A stretch of 64,000 nt of DNA from Peribacillus sp044761985 (GCF_044761985.1 NZ_JBIWDK010000009.1:65216-129215); one strand, 5' to 3'; counted from the stretch's first letter, positions 1 to 8,253 are shown. Notes: generated by a model not told the origin, from the sequence alone. Program-made: numbers and translations.

Positions 1-393
1 ACGAATTCTTCGGGGATGTCGACGACCTTGGGAATGACACTTGCAAAGACCGGAGACTTCTTCCCGTTTTTCGCACCGGTCCTTGGCTGGTTAGGTGTGT
101 TCATTACAGGTTCGGATACATCTGCCAATCTATTATTTGGCGGTCTGCAAAAAGTTACCGCTTTAAAGATTGGAATGGAGCCGGTATTGGCGCTCGCGGC
201 GAATTCCTCCGGGGGTGTAACCGGAAAGATGATTTCCCCTCAGTCGATTGCCATCGCTTGTGCGGCTGTCGGACTGGCTGGTAGGGAGTCCGAATTATTG
301 AGATTCACCCTCAAGCATAGTTTGTTCTTATTGCTTCTTGTATGTATTATCACGTTCTTGCAAAATGGCATCCTTTCTTGGATGATTCCATAA
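1..393 (+). CDS. L-lactate permease (LctP family), C-terminal part
   Basis: The frame is open from base 1 to the TAA at 391-393, so the gene enters from outside the window and only about 130 C-terminal residues are visible. They carry the family's conserved glycine/serine-rich stretches (GSDTSANLLFGGLQ and AANSSGGVTGKMISPQS), followed by a hydrophobic C-terminal helix ending in LSWMIP. LctP proteins are polytopic inner-membrane carriers that take up L-lactate (and often D-lactate or glycolate) with protons. The ATG at 16 is an internal methionine, not the start. A strong terminator follows directly, so this is the last gene of its transcript. The family assignment is secure; substrate preference cannot be read from this part. 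Confidence 0.9.
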   Translation, partial: TNSSGMSTTLGMTLAKTGDFFPFFAPVLGWLGVFITGSDTSANLLFGGLQKVTALKIGMEPVLALAANSSGGVTGKMISPQSIAIACAAVGLAGRESELLRFTLKHSLFLLLLVCIITFLQNGILSWMIP

Positions 394-400
394 TGAGAGT

Positions 401-451
401 AAAACCCCCTCCTGCTTTAAGGATAACCTTAAACAGGAGGGGGGTTTTTTT
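401..451 (+). terminator. Rho-independent terminator after the lactate permease gene
   Basis: A long stem pairs CCCCCTCCTG with CAGGAGGGGG. A second arm pair (TTTAAGG/CCTTAAA) is stacked inside it, and seven T residues follow. Confidence 0.93.
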
Positions 452-689
452 GTTTCTAAAATTCTAGTTGGGGAGATTTGGAGACACTTCTTTAGTAGGT
501 AGGACGCCTATATATAGAAGAAAGCGAATCTATTGAGTTTATGAAAACTAGTAAAATGGGGGTATTGATTCTAAACATTACATTTATATAATGCTTGCAT
601 CCCTAGTCCAGATGGGGTCTGGAGGGAAAAGGCATTCGTTTTTGAGAACGTAATGTAATGTTATAACACAAATGTAATATGGCTTATTC
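452..689. other. Gene-free stretch with nested inverted repeats
   Basis: No coding region is evident between the permease terminator and the sigma-B-like promoter at 690. The stretch contains a 9-bp inverted repeat (AACATTACA at 574-582, TGTAATGTT at 654-662). This encloses a small hairpin with CCAGA/TCTGG arms at about 608-622. Function is unknown; it could be a binding region or a degenerate small-RNA locus. Confidence 0.45.
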
Positions 690-714
690 GTTTAGTTCGC
701 ATACTAACGGGTAC
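690..714 (+). promoter_or_regulatory. Sigma-B-type promoter
   Basis: GTTTAG at 690-695, a 13-base spacer, and GGGTAC at 709-714 fit the Bacillus sigma-B consensus (GTTTAA, 12-15 bases, GGGTAT) with one mismatch in each box. It lies 55 bases before the YsnF-like gene, whose relatives are general-stress genes. Confidence 0.8.
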
Positions 715-769
715 ATTCTAAATATACCAACTACCAAATACATCGATAAAATACGAGGAGGAATTTAAT

Positions 770-1849
770 ATGAATAAGACAGTTTATGGAGTATATGAAT
801 CTAATGCAGAAGTGATCCAAGCAATCAATGCACTTAAAGCGAAAGGCTATGAAGGGGAAGATATAACGGTTGTAGCAGACAAAGAAGAAACACTGGACTT
901 TACGAATCAACAAAGGGAAACGGATGTCCATACCATTACGAATGCATCACATGATGATAGCTTTATGGACAAGGTGGCACGCTTCTTCATGCCAGATGAG
1001 CATGCGAACCTTTCAACGAAACTAGCGGATGCAGGGCTTTCTAATAGTGAAGCAGCTGAATACGTGTATGATGTAGAACGAGGAAAAGTGTTGGTTTTAG
1101 TTGAAGAAGGCAAAGGTCATCTAACTGTACCAAGAGATTCATTCAAGGCTGGAACAGAAGGAAGCACCCGTCCGGTTGGAAAGACGTTGGATAGCAACTC
1201 GGAAAACCCACGTTTCAACGGAACTGAACAGAATGGTTTGTTGAACGATAAGGATACTTCTGTCATGAATGGCCGTGGTCGTGGAACGACAGAAGATGAA
1301 AAAACGATTCGACTACGTGAAGAACAGTTGAATATTGATAAAGAAAGAGTTCAGGCAGGCGAAGTCGTCATCGATAAAGAAGTGAAGGAACAGCAAAAAA
1401 CCATTAATGTTCCGGTTGAGCACGAAGAAGTAACGATTGAACGTCGGCCTGTTACAGGTAGAGAAAGCGGATTGGAAGCAGGAAGCATTAAAGATGGGGA
1501 AACTGTAAGAATTCCAGTTGTTGAGGAAAAATTGGAAGTGACCAAAAAACCGGTGGTCACTGATGAAATTGTCATCAAGAAACAAGTGGTACAAGATACT
1601 GAACAAGTTCAGGATACTCTTAAAAAAGAAGATATCCAGCTTGATAGTAGTGATTCATCCATCGTACGTGAAAAAAATCTAGGTGAAACGACCAAGAGAG
1701 ATGCTTTAAATAAAACGGATTCAGTGAAGAATCGCGATTCTCTCAATACCGGAAGAGTCAATACTGGGGTCAATACCGGAGTAGGGCATGACCCATTAGA
1801 AGAAAAGAGAAATGTGAAAACCCTTGAAGAACAACAAAAACTTCGTTAA
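770..1849 (+). CDS. YsnF-like general stress protein (YflT domain + DUF2382)
   Basis: The 359-residue protein has two recognisable parts. Residues 1-115 form a YflT/heat-stress-induced domain, beginning KTVYGVYESNAEVIQAI, with the VVADKEE and VLVLVEEG strands. Residues about 175-290 form a DUF2382 (YsnF/AvaK) domain with the repeated charged pattern RLREEQLNIDKERVQAGEV ... PVEHEEVTIERRPV. The C-terminal 70 residues are polar, Asn/Thr/Lys-rich and probably disordered. The start has a GAGGAGG ribosome site 8-9 bases upstream. No signal peptide or membrane segment is seen, so it is probably cytoplasmic. Such proteins belong to the sigma-B regulon in Bacillus, but their biochemical role is unknown. 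The gene is followed by a terminator and then by a paralogue of its N-terminal domain. Confidence 0.88.
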   Translation: MNKTVYGVYESNAEVIQAINALKAKGYEGEDITVVADKEETLDFTNQQRETDVHTITNASHDDSFMDKVARFFMPDEHANLSTKLADAGLSNSEAAEYVYDVERGKVLVLVEEGKGHLTVPRDSFKAGTEGSTRPVGKTLDSNSENPRFNGTEQNGLLNDKDTSVMNGRGRGTTEDEKTIRLREEQLNIDKERVQAGEVVIDKEVKEQQKTINVPVEHEEVTIERRPVTGRESGLEAGSIKDGETVRIPVVEEKLEVTKKPVVTDEIVIKKQVVQDTEQVQDTLKKEDIQLDSSDSSIVREKNLGETTKRDALNKTDSVKNRDSLNTGRVNTGVNTGVGHDPLEEKRNVKTLEEQQKLR

Positions 1850-1865
1850 GGGATTAATAGAGAAT

Positions 1866-1900
1866 GACCTGCCGTTTACGAGACGGCAGGTCTTTTTTTT
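1866..1900 (+). terminator. Rho-independent terminator after the YsnF-like gene
   Basis: ACCTGCCGT pairs with ACGGCAGGT across a short loop, and eight T residues follow. It separates the two stress genes into different transcripts. Confidence 0.92.
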
Positions 1901-1954
1901 AGGTGCATGACGAGTGGAATTAAATCCTTATCGACTGGCCAGAGCCTGATTTTT

Positions 1955-1979
1955 GTTTAATTTTGGGTGGTAAGGGTAT
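1955..1979 (+). promoter_or_regulatory. Sigma-B promoter, perfect consensus
   Basis: GTTTAA at 1955-1960, a 13-base spacer, and GGGTAT at 1974-1979 match the sigma-B consensus without a mismatch. It lies 41 bases before the second YflT-domain gene. Confidence 0.9.
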
Positions 1980-2020
1980 AACAAGATTAAATAGTAATGC
2001 TACAAAAGGAGGAATAATTC

Positions 2021-2824
2021 ATGGGAAAAACATTGCATGGTGTTTATGATTCTAGTTCCGAAGCAAACAAGGAAATCCAGGCGCTTCATTTAAAAGGATG
2101 GGATAGTGAGAAAATCACCGTAATCGCGAATAAAAAAGAAGATGTGGCTTTTGTGAACAATAGCCAGAATGAGGACGTCGATATTATCACGAACCAGGAT
2201 GATGATTCATTCGTAGAAAAAGTGAAACACTTCTTCTTGAATGAAGGATCCGGTGATATCAGAAATCGTTTAGGGAATCTGGGTTTAGCCGATAGTGAAG
2301 CCACGGCTTATATAAATGAAGTTGAAGCCGGGAAGTTCTTGATTCTTCTTGACGACGAGACCCCAATAGAGACCGAAGATCATATTACCTCCCAAGAGAA
2401 TAACCCACTTAAAACCGGTATCGTGAATAATCCGGATCCGAATCTTTTCCCGGAAACGACGGCGAATGCCTATCAAGCAAGTGAAGTAGAGGCACAGCCA
2501 GGTAAAGGTGAAGAACTTCATGGGAATTCAACCAACATCTATGATAATCAAGAGATGGGATCGAAACGTGCACAAGAGAAAGAGATGAAGTCGAATTCCA
2601 CGGAGCAGTATAAGAAACCAAGACCAGAGGATTATGAGGGAACGATAGCGAGCGATCCCCATGTGGATCCCTTTTCCGCTGACACCAAACATTCACTGGA
2701 TGTAGGAGACGCACTGAATCGGACCACGGCTCCCGGGGACGGAAAGGTGCCACAAGATAGCGATGAGAACCCTGACTTAACGGACCCATACATCAAAAAT
2801 CGCATTAATACGGATCACTTATGA
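2021..2824 (+). CDS. YflT-domain general stress protein
   Basis: This is a 267-residue protein. Its first 115 residues are clearly paralogous to the N-terminus of the preceding gene product (KTLHGVYDSSSEANKEI, ITVIANKKED, DSFVEKVKHFF, KFLILLDDE), i.e. the YflT heat-stress-induced fold. The remaining 150 residues lack the DUF2382 domain. They are acidic, rich in Asn, Asp, Glu and Pro, and look disordered (for example DPHVDPFSADTKHSLDVGD). An AAAGGAGG ribosome site precedes the ATG. The perfect sigma-B promoter upstream indicates induction under general stress. Function is unknown; it probably arose by duplication next to the first gene, with divergence of the tail. Confidence 0.85.
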   Translation: MGKTLHGVYDSSSEANKEIQALHLKGWDSEKITVIANKKEDVAFVNNSQNEDVDIITNQDDDSFVEKVKHFFLNEGSGDIRNRLGNLGLADSEATAYINEVEAGKFLILLDDETPIETEDHITSQENNPLKTGIVNNPDPNLFPETTANAYQASEVEAQPGKGEELHGNSTNIYDNQEMGSKRAQEKEMKSNSTEQYKKPRPEDYEGTIASDPHVDPFSADTKHSLDVGDALNRTTAPGDGKVPQDSDENPDLTDPYIKNRINTDHL

Positions 2825-2828
2825 GCCG

Positions 2829-2863
2829 AAAAAATAACAGCCGTGGATGGCTGTTATTTTTTT
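2829..2863. terminator. Bidirectional terminator between the stress gene and sspI
   Basis: A perfect 12-bp stem (AAAATAACAGCC/GGCTGTTATTTT) has a 6-base loop, with T runs on the forward side and A runs that serve the reverse strand. It overlaps the stop codon of the convergent sspI gene. Confidence 0.9.
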
Positions 2864-3063
2864 AATCCAGATTCAAGAGCCGTAATCATTTCCTGCTTTT
2901 CCTGTTCGGATGAATTTTCCCAGATGACCTCGAATAATACGCCAAGACCTGGTAGCATTTTTTCCTCACCATTTTGAATCGCATCGACTATCGTATCCTC
3001 TAGCTGTTCTTGCGTATTTCCGGATACATTCTGAATAATGGCATTGCGTAAATTTAAATTCAT
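2854..3063 (-). CDS. sspI: Small acid-soluble spore protein I
   Basis: The 69-residue protein matches SspI in length and sequence: it begins MNLNLRNAIIQNVSGN, contains LPGLGVLFEVIWE, and ends ALESGLKK. SspI is a minor, non-alpha/beta small acid-soluble protein made in the forespore and stored in the dormant spore core. Family knowledge places it under sigma-G. I could not find a convincing sigma-G promoter in the 120 bases upstream. An AGAGGAGG ribosome site lies 8 bases before the ATG on the reverse strand. The position beside the ysgA-type methyltransferase and pheS is the same as in B. subtilis. Confidence 0.93.
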   Translation of the reverse strand: MNLNLRNAIIQNVSGNTQEQLEDTIVDAIQNGEEKMLPGLGVLFEVIWENSSEQEKQEMITALESGLKK

Positions 3064-3120
3064 GATTTTTCCTCCTCTAACACATAATGACTCACATAAC
3101 TAGCATTTCACAAACAGGCA

Positions 3121-3149
3121 TTCAATATGTATACGAATTACGTTATAAT
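3121..3149 (+). promoter_or_regulatory. Candidate sigma-A promoter of the RNA methyltransferase gene
   Basis: TATAAT at 3144-3149 is a perfect -10 box. The -35 box 17 bases upstream (TTCAAT) is poor, so strength and assignment are uncertain. Confidence 0.5.
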
Positions 3150-3186
3150 AGGATAATTAGCGTGAAATATTAAAGGAGCGTTTACC

Positions 3187-3945
3187 TTGAAATATATTGA
3201 GTCTGTAAAAAACCCTCAGGTGAAGCAGTGGAAAAAATTATTGACCAAAAAAGAACGGGATAAAACCGGTACGTATTTAGTAGAAGGTTTTCATCTTGTT
3301 GAAGAAGCATTGAAGGCAGAAATCGTCATGGAAGTAATCGTAAATGAAGAAACAGAAATGCCGGCCCATTTTTCGCTTGAAGGCACGGATGTCATCTATG
3401 TGAAAACTGATATCATGAAGGCGATTTGCGATACGGAGAGCCCACAAGGAATAGCCGCTGTCTGTGAACAGAAAACCATGAGCATGTCTTCCATCAATCC
3501 GTACAAACTACTGTTGATCGATGCGGTGCAAGATCCAGGCAATATCGGCACGATGATCCGGACAGCTGATGCAGCCGGAATCGATGCTGTCATTCTAGGA
3601 GAAGGGTGTGCCGATTTGTATAATCCGAAAGTGGTCCGTTCCACGCAGGGAAGCCTGTTTCATATGCCGGTGGTTAAAGGGAATCTTTCCGAGATCATTG
3701 ATGAACTGAAGCAACAAGGCATGCCGGTTTATGGCACGGCCTTAGAAGGTGGCTCGCCCTTTGAAGAGGTGGAAAGGTCTTCGCGATTTGCACTGCTCGT
3801 CGGTAATGAAGGCCAAGGAGTTTCCAAGGAATTATTGGCGAAAACGACGAAAAACCTTTATATTCCGATTTACGGGAAAAGTGAATCACTGAATGTCGGG
3901 ATCGCGGCCGGTATTTTAATGTACTATTTAAGAAAATCAATTTGA
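3187..3945 (+). CDS. ysgA: TrmH/SpoU-family RNA 2'-O-ribose methyltransferase
   Basis: This 252-residue SPOUT methyltransferase uses S-adenosylmethionine to methylate a ribose 2'-OH in rRNA or tRNA. The N-terminal 100 residues form the substrate-binding domain (IESVKNPQVKQWKKLLTKKERD). The C-terminal domain shows the three SpoU motifs: motif 1 QDPGNIGTMIRTADAAG, motif 2 LLVGNEGQGVS, and motif 3 IPIYGKSESLNVGIAAGI with the catalytic knot. The TTG at 3187 has an AAAGGAG site ahead of it. It sits between sspI and pheST exactly as ysgA does in B. subtilis. The target nucleotide is not known from sequence. Confidence 0.9.
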   Translation: MKYIESVKNPQVKQWKKLLTKKERDKTGTYLVEGFHLVEEALKAEIVMEVIVNEETEMPAHFSLEGTDVIYVKTDIMKAICDTESPQGIAAVCEQKTMSMSSINPYKLLLIDAVQDPGNIGTMIRTADAAGIDAVILGEGCADLYNPKVVRSTQGSLFHMPVVKGNLSEIIDELKQQGMPVYGTALEGGSPFEEVERSSRFALLVGNEGQGVSKELLAKTTKNLYIPIYGKSESLNVGIAAGILMYYLRKSI

Positions 3946-3970
3946 AACGGCCGTTCATTTATAATATAAT
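3942..3970 (+). promoter_or_regulatory. Sigma-A promoter of pheST
   Basis: TTGAAA at 3942-3947, a 17-base spacer, and TATAAT at 3965-3970. The -35 box overlaps the stop codon of the preceding methyltransferase gene. Confidence 0.85.
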
Positions 3971-3976
3971 GAAACA

Positions 3977-4251
3977 GAATTTTATAATGAAAACAACAAT
4001 GACAAAGAGTAGTAACTTAAGACATCCATAACCAGGGAAAAAATGCCGTGACTGAAAGCATTTTTATGGCACTGCTTAAGGGAATTCACCTTTCGAGTTG
4101 GCATTGGGAAGACAGAGTGTCTGAAAAATGTTCCGGTGAAGAGCCGTTATTTTTTATGAGTGAGTGCTTCATGCTTTTTAGCAGATAGCACTAATAAGGG
4201 TGGTACCGCGATACATAAACCTCGTCCCTTTCTGGGAGTGGGGTTTTTTTG
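3977..4251 (+). promoter_or_regulatory. T-box riboswitch leader, phenylalanine-specific
   Basis: The leader carries the diagnostic T-box sequence AAGGGTGGTACCGCG at 4196-4210. It ends in a terminator (stem about 4220-4244, T run to 4251). The putative specifier codon is TTC (Phe) at 4085-4087 in the context GGAATTCACC. Uncharged tRNA-Phe should pair with the specifier and the T-box bulge, favouring the antiterminator and pheST expression. The specifier choice is inferred from context and from the downstream genes. Confidence 0.92.
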
Positions 4252-4289
4252 TGTTCATTTTTACAAAAGGAAAACTAAAGGAGGAAGAC

Positions 4290-5333
4290 ATGATGCAGGA
4301 ACGTTTACTAGAACTGCAGGAAGAAGCGTTGCAAAAAGTTGCCGCAGCTTCCGAACTAAAAGAACTGAATGAAGTCCGTGTTGCTTATTTAGGGAAAAAA
4401 GGGCCGATTACAGAGGTATTACGCGGAATGGGGAAATTATCAGCTGAGGAACGTCCGAAAATCGGAGCGCTAGCTAATGAGGTCCGTGGAGCCATCGCGT
4501 CGAAAATCGAGGAAAAACAAGCGGCATTAGAAACAGCTGCCGTTAATAAGAAGCTTGCAACAGAAACGATTGACGTGACATTACCAGGCCGTCCGGTTAA
4601 GAAAGGAAATCTTCATCCGTTAACACGGGTCGTCGAGGAAATTGAAGACCTATTCATCGGTATGGGATACACAGTGGCTGAAGGTCCTGAAGTCGAAACG
4701 GACTATTACAACTTTGAGGCATTGAACTTGCCGAAGAGCCATCCAGCACGTGATATGCAAGATTCATTCTACATAACGGATGAGATTTTGATGCGTACCC
4801 ACACGTCTCCAGTACAAGCAAGAACGATGGAAAAACATAAAGGCCAAGGTCCGGTTAAAATCATTTGTCCAGGTAAAGTGTATCGTCGTGATAATGATGA
4901 CGCAACGCACTCGCATCAATTCCAGCAAATTGAAGGCTTGGTCATCGATGAAAACATCAGCATGAGCGACCTGAAAGGAACACTTGATGTATTTGCTAAG
5001 AAAGTATTCGGCCAAGACCGGGAAATCCGTCTTCGTCCAAGTTTCTTCCCTTTCACGGAGCCATCAGTAGAGGTGGATATCTCATGTAAAATCTGTGGCG
5101 GTAAAGGTTGTAATGTATGTAAACAAACAGGATGGATCGAAGTGCTGGGTGGAGGAATCGTTCATCCGAATGTCCTTGAAATGGCTGGATTCGATTCGAA
5201 GAAATACTCCGGATTCGCTTTTGGAATCGGTGTAGAACGGATTGCGATGCTAAAATACGGCGTGGATGATATCCGTCACTTCTATACAAACGATGTTCGT
5301 TTCTTAAAACAATTCCATCATCATGAAGCATAA
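4290..5333 (+). CDS. pheS: Phenylalanine--tRNA ligase alpha subunit
   Basis: The 347-residue protein is the catalytic alpha chain of the alpha2-beta2 synthetase that charges tRNA-Phe. It has an N-terminal coiled coil (residues 1-90), class II motif 2 around HSHQFQQIEG, a Cys-rich insertion CKICGGKGCNVC near residue 266, and motif 3 GFAFGIGVERIAMLKYG. The reading frame is open further upstream, through the leader terminator, but the AAAGGAGG site at 4277-4284 points to the ATG at 4290. An adjacent ATG at 4293 is equally placed. Length and sequence agree with B. subtilis PheS (344 residues). pheT follows 28 bases later, and both are controlled by the Phe T-box. Confidence 0.96.
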   Translation: MMQERLLELQEEALQKVAAASELKELNEVRVAYLGKKGPITEVLRGMGKLSAEERPKIGALANEVRGAIASKIEEKQAALETAAVNKKLATETIDVTLPGRPVKKGNLHPLTRVVEEIEDLFIGMGYTVAEGPEVETDYYNFEALNLPKSHPARDMQDSFYITDEILMRTHTSPVQARTMEKHKGQGPVKIICPGKVYRRDNDDATHSHQFQQIEGLVIDENISMSDLKGTLDVFAKKVFGQDREIRLRPSFFPFTEPSVEVDISCKICGGKGCNVCKQTGWIEVLGGGIVHPNVLEMAGFDSKKYSGFAFGIGVERIAMLKYGVDDIRHFYTNDVRFLKQFHHHEA

Positions 5334-5361
5334 ATTTTAATTTTAAAGAGGAGGACCTACC

Positions 5362-7776
5362 ATGTTTGTATCATATAAATGGTTGCAGGAATATGTAGAC
5401 CTTTCCGGCATCAATGCAAGTGAGCTTGCGGATAAAATCACGAAGAGCGGCATTGAGGTTGAAGGGGTAGAAAAGAAAAGTGAAGGGCTTAAAGGGATTG
5501 TCATCGGACACGTACTAGAACGCGAACAGCATCCGAATGCCGATAAACTGAATAAATGCCTGGTTGATATTGGAGCGGAGGCCCCTGTACAAATCGTCTG
5601 TGGAGCCCCGAACGTGGATAAAGGCCAAAAAGTAGCCGTAGCGACTGTTGGCGCTGTACTTCCAGGTAACTTTAAAATCAAGAAAGCCAAGCTTCGTGGA
5701 GAAGAATCTCACGGAATGATTTGCTCGCTTCAAGAATTAGGTTTCGAATCCAAGATTGTATCTAAAGATTATGCAACAGGCATTTTTGTATTCCCTAATG
5801 ATGTGGAAGTTGGCAAAGATGCACTAGAAGAACTTGGTTTAAGCGATGAAGTGCTGGAACTTGGTTTAACGCCAAACCGATCAGATGCTTTAAGCATGCT
5901 GGGTGTTGCTTATGAAGTCGGAGCCATTCTTGGTCGTGATGTGAAATGGCCAGTCATCGAAAAAGAAGAAGCAACGGAAAAAGCCACTGATTATATTAAC
6001 ATCAAAGTGGAAGCAAAAGAAGATAATCCATTATACATCGCTAAAATCATCAAGGACGTAAAAGTAGGTCCATCTCCACTCTGGATGCAGACCCGCCTTA
6101 TGTCAGCAGGCATTCGTCCGCATAACAATGTGGTCGATATTACGAATTACATTTTACTTGAATATGGTCAGCCACTACATGCCTTTGATTATGATCGTTT
6201 GGGTTCAAAGGAAATTGTCATCCGTAAAGCGAACGAAGCAGAAAAGATCGTTACTTTGGATGAAACGGAACGTACATTATCGCCAGATCATCTGGTCATC
6301 ACGAACGGCACCGAGCCAGTTGCGATTGCAGGAGTAATGGGCGGGGCAAACTCAGAAGTGAAGAATGATACAACGACCGTCATTATCGAAAGTGCTTATT
6401 TTGCCGGGACAGTTGTACGTAAAGCTTCGAAAGATCATGGATTACGTAGTGAAGCAAGTGCCCGTTTTGAAAAAGGCGTCGATCCAGCTCGCGTGCGTGA
6501 AGCTGGAGAACGTGCAGCTCAATTGATTGCACAATATGCAGGCGGAACGATTCTACAAGGAACGGCAGAGGTTGATGAACTGACAATGGAGCCAGCTGTC
6601 ATTAGCATTACCCTTGAAAAAATCAATACGCTTCTTGGCACGGATATGTCTGTCGCTGAAGTGGAATCCATCTTCAAACGTCTTCAATTTGGAGTGGCTC
6701 TGGACAATGAAACGTTCACGATCACCGTTCCTACACGCCGTGGAGATATTACGATTGAAGCGGATTTAGTGGAAGAAGCTGCCCGTCTTTATGGATATGA
6801 CAACATTCCAGCAACATTGCCGGTTGGTGCCGCGACTCCTGGCCAATTGACGGATTATCAAATGAAACGTCGTAAAGTCCGCCGTACCCTTGAAGGAGCA
6901 GGACTGTATCAAGCGGTTACGTATTCGTTGACAAGCGAGGACAAAGCGGCTCAATTTGCATTGAACGCCCGTGATTCCATCCGTTTGGCCATGCCGATGA
7001 GTGAAGAACGGAGCCAGTTGCGTTTAAGCATCGTTCCACAATTATTAGAAGTCGTGAAATATAATAATGCTCGCCAGCTTGACTCACTTGCTCTATATGA
7101 AATTGGTTCTGTCTTCTTCAAAAAAGACAATCAAGAGCTTCCTGAAGAGAAAGAGCATGTAGCTGGAGTTATTACAGGACTATGGGAATCTCAACCTTGG
7201 CAAGGCGAAAAGAAATCGGTTGATTTCTATGTAGCAAAAGGCGTGATCGAAGCAATTTTCGATACGCTGGGGTTAACTGATCAAATCAGCTATCGCCAAG
7301 CGGAAATCAAAGATATGCATCCAGGACGGACAGCGGAAGTACTGTTGGATGGTGAGGTAATCGGCTTCATCGGCCAAGTGCATCCAACCGTTCAGAAGGA
7401 TTTGGATATAAAGGAAACATACATCTTCGAACTTTCATTCAAAGCTATGGCTGAAGCGGAAGTGGCGCCGATTGCATATCAAACGATCCCACGCTATCCA
7501 TCGACCACACGCGATATCGCGTTAGTAGTCGAGCAAGCAGCGAAAGCCGGCGACATCCAAAATATTATTTTGGAAGCGGGTGGCAAGTTATTGAAAGAAG
7601 TCAGCATCTTTGACTTATACGAAGGCGAAAAAATGGAAGAAGGCAAGAAATCCATCGCTTTCTCATTGAAATACTTCGATCCGGAACGTACATTGACGGA
7701 CGAGGATATCACCAAAGCGCATGAAAAAGTGCTTGCAGCGGTTAAAGAAAAAGCCGGAGCAGAATTACGAGGATAA
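5362..7776 (+). CDS. pheT: Phenylalanine--tRNA ligase beta subunit
   Basis: This 804-residue beta chain has the usual domain order. An EMAP/OB tRNA-binding domain lies at about 40-150 (VIGHVLEREQHPNADKL, IVCGAPNV). The B3/B4 editing domain follows at about 210-390, where mischarged Tyr-tRNA-Phe is hydrolysed. B5 lies at about 405-475, then the catalytic-like core. The C-terminal FDX-ACB anticodon-binding domain runs from about 710 (YQTIPRYPSTTRDIALVV). Length matches the family. A GAGGAGG ribosome site precedes the ATG. It shares a transcript with pheS and ends at a terminator. Confidence 0.97.
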   Translation: MFVSYKWLQEYVDLSGINASELADKITKSGIEVEGVEKKSEGLKGIVIGHVLEREQHPNADKLNKCLVDIGAEAPVQIVCGAPNVDKGQKVAVATVGAVLPGNFKIKKAKLRGEESHGMICSLQELGFESKIVSKDYATGIFVFPNDVEVGKDALEELGLSDEVLELGLTPNRSDALSMLGVAYEVGAILGRDVKWPVIEKEEATEKATDYINIKVEAKEDNPLYIAKIIKDVKVGPSPLWMQTRLMSAGIRPHNNVVDITNYILLEYGQPLHAFDYDRLGSKEIVIRKANEAEKIVTLDETERTLSPDHLVITNGTEPVAIAGVMGGANSEVKNDTTTVIIESAYFAGTVVRKASKDHGLRSEASARFEKGVDPARVREAGERAAQLIAQYAGGTILQGTAEVDELTMEPAVISITLEKINTLLGTDMSVAEVESIFKRLQFGVALDNETFTITVPTRRGDITIEADLVEEAARLYGYDNIPATLPVGAATPGQLTDYQMKRRKVRRTLEGAGLYQAVTYSLTSEDKAAQFALNARDSIRLAMPMSEERSQLRLSIVPQLLEVVKYNNARQLDSLALYEIGSVFFKKDNQELPEEKEHVAGVITGLWESQPWQGEKKSVDFYVAKGVIEAIFDTLGLTDQISYRQAEIKDMHPGRTAEVLLDGEVIGFIGQVHPTVQKDLDIKETYIFELSFKAMAEAEVAPIAYQTIPRYPSTTRDIALVVEQAAKAGDIQNIILEAGGKLLKEVSIFDLYEGEKMEEGKKSIAFSLKYFDPERTLTDEDITKAHEKVLAAVKEKAGAELRG

Positions 7777-7787
7777 GATCGCATCAA

Positions 7788-7824
7788 AAAAGGCAGCCTC
7801 CTGACATTTCAGGAGGCTGTTTTT
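7788..7824 (+). terminator. Rho-independent terminator of pheST
   Basis: CAGCCTCCTG at 7794-7803 pairs with CAGGAGGCTG at 7810-7819 and is followed by five T residues. Confidence 0.9.
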
Positions 7825-7860
7825 CTGGGTGTAACGCCTTCGTTTGATAGCATGCAAATT

Positions 7861-7918
7861 TAAAAGAAGACTCTCACTCACTTCTCTAGAATTAGAAAGG
7901 TGGGTGAGAGTCTTCTAT
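7861..7918 (-). terminator. Terminator of the molybdopterin-binding protein gene
   Basis: A 17-base stem (AGAAGACTCTCACTCAC at 7865-7881; GTGGGTGAGAGTCTTCT at 7900-7916) has a single G:U pair. On the reverse strand it follows the stop of the small gene and runs into T residues. It also backs up the forward pheT terminator. Confidence 0.85.
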
Positions 7919-7933
7919 TAGGATATGTATCAG

Positions 7934-8137
7934 TTACTTGGCAATCATGATGGAACTTGCTTTGATGATTGCTGTTGCCTGATCATCCACTTTTAGATCC
8001 ATTGATTCTGCAGAAGCCGTTGTAATGCTGGATACGATGTCTACACCATTGATACTCATGGTTATTTCCGTTGAAATAGGTCCTGTTTTAACTTCAGTGA
8101 TTCTTCCACTTAATTGGTTTCTTGCTGATAATTGCAT
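7934..8137 (-). CDS. Mop/TOBE-domain molybdopterin (molybdate)-binding protein
   Basis: The 67-residue protein is one complete Mop-type TOBE domain, beginning MQLSARNQLSGRITEVKTG, with the conserved TEITMSINGVDIVSSIT and ATAIIKASSIMIAK strands. Such molbindins form oligomers that bind molybdate, tungstate or similar oxyanions for storage or homeostasis. No molybdate transporter or cofactor gene is adjacent, so the role is inferred from the domain alone. A good ribosome site (GGAGG, seen as CCTCC on the forward strand) lies 8 bases upstream. The gene is not part of the B. subtilis order at this site and is probably an insertion between pheT and rnhC. Confidence 0.88.
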   Translation of the reverse strand: MQLSARNQLSGRITEVKTGPISTEITMSINGVDIVSSITTASAESMDLKVDDQATAIIKASSIMIAK

Positions 8138-8253
8138 GAAGACCGCCTCCTAATAATATGTACTTTCTTATAGTCGACAAGATCTTCTGAATACATTCAT
8201 CTTACTATCATAAGAAGCAAGCCCAAAGGCATTTACGTTTCCAATTCCCGTTC

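Noticed and set aside
537..565. Second sigma-B-like promoter (GTTTAT ... GGGTAT) before the first stress gene
   Set aside because: The spacer is 17 bases, outside the 12-15 usual for sigma-B, and a better match lies at 690-714.
2409..2789. 126-codon reverse-strand frame inside the second stress gene
   Set aside because: It is antisense to a well-supported gene, with no ribosome site or recognisable domain.
4160..4372. 70-codon frame across the pheS leader
   Set aside because: It overlaps the T-box terminator and pheS in another frame and has no ribosome site.
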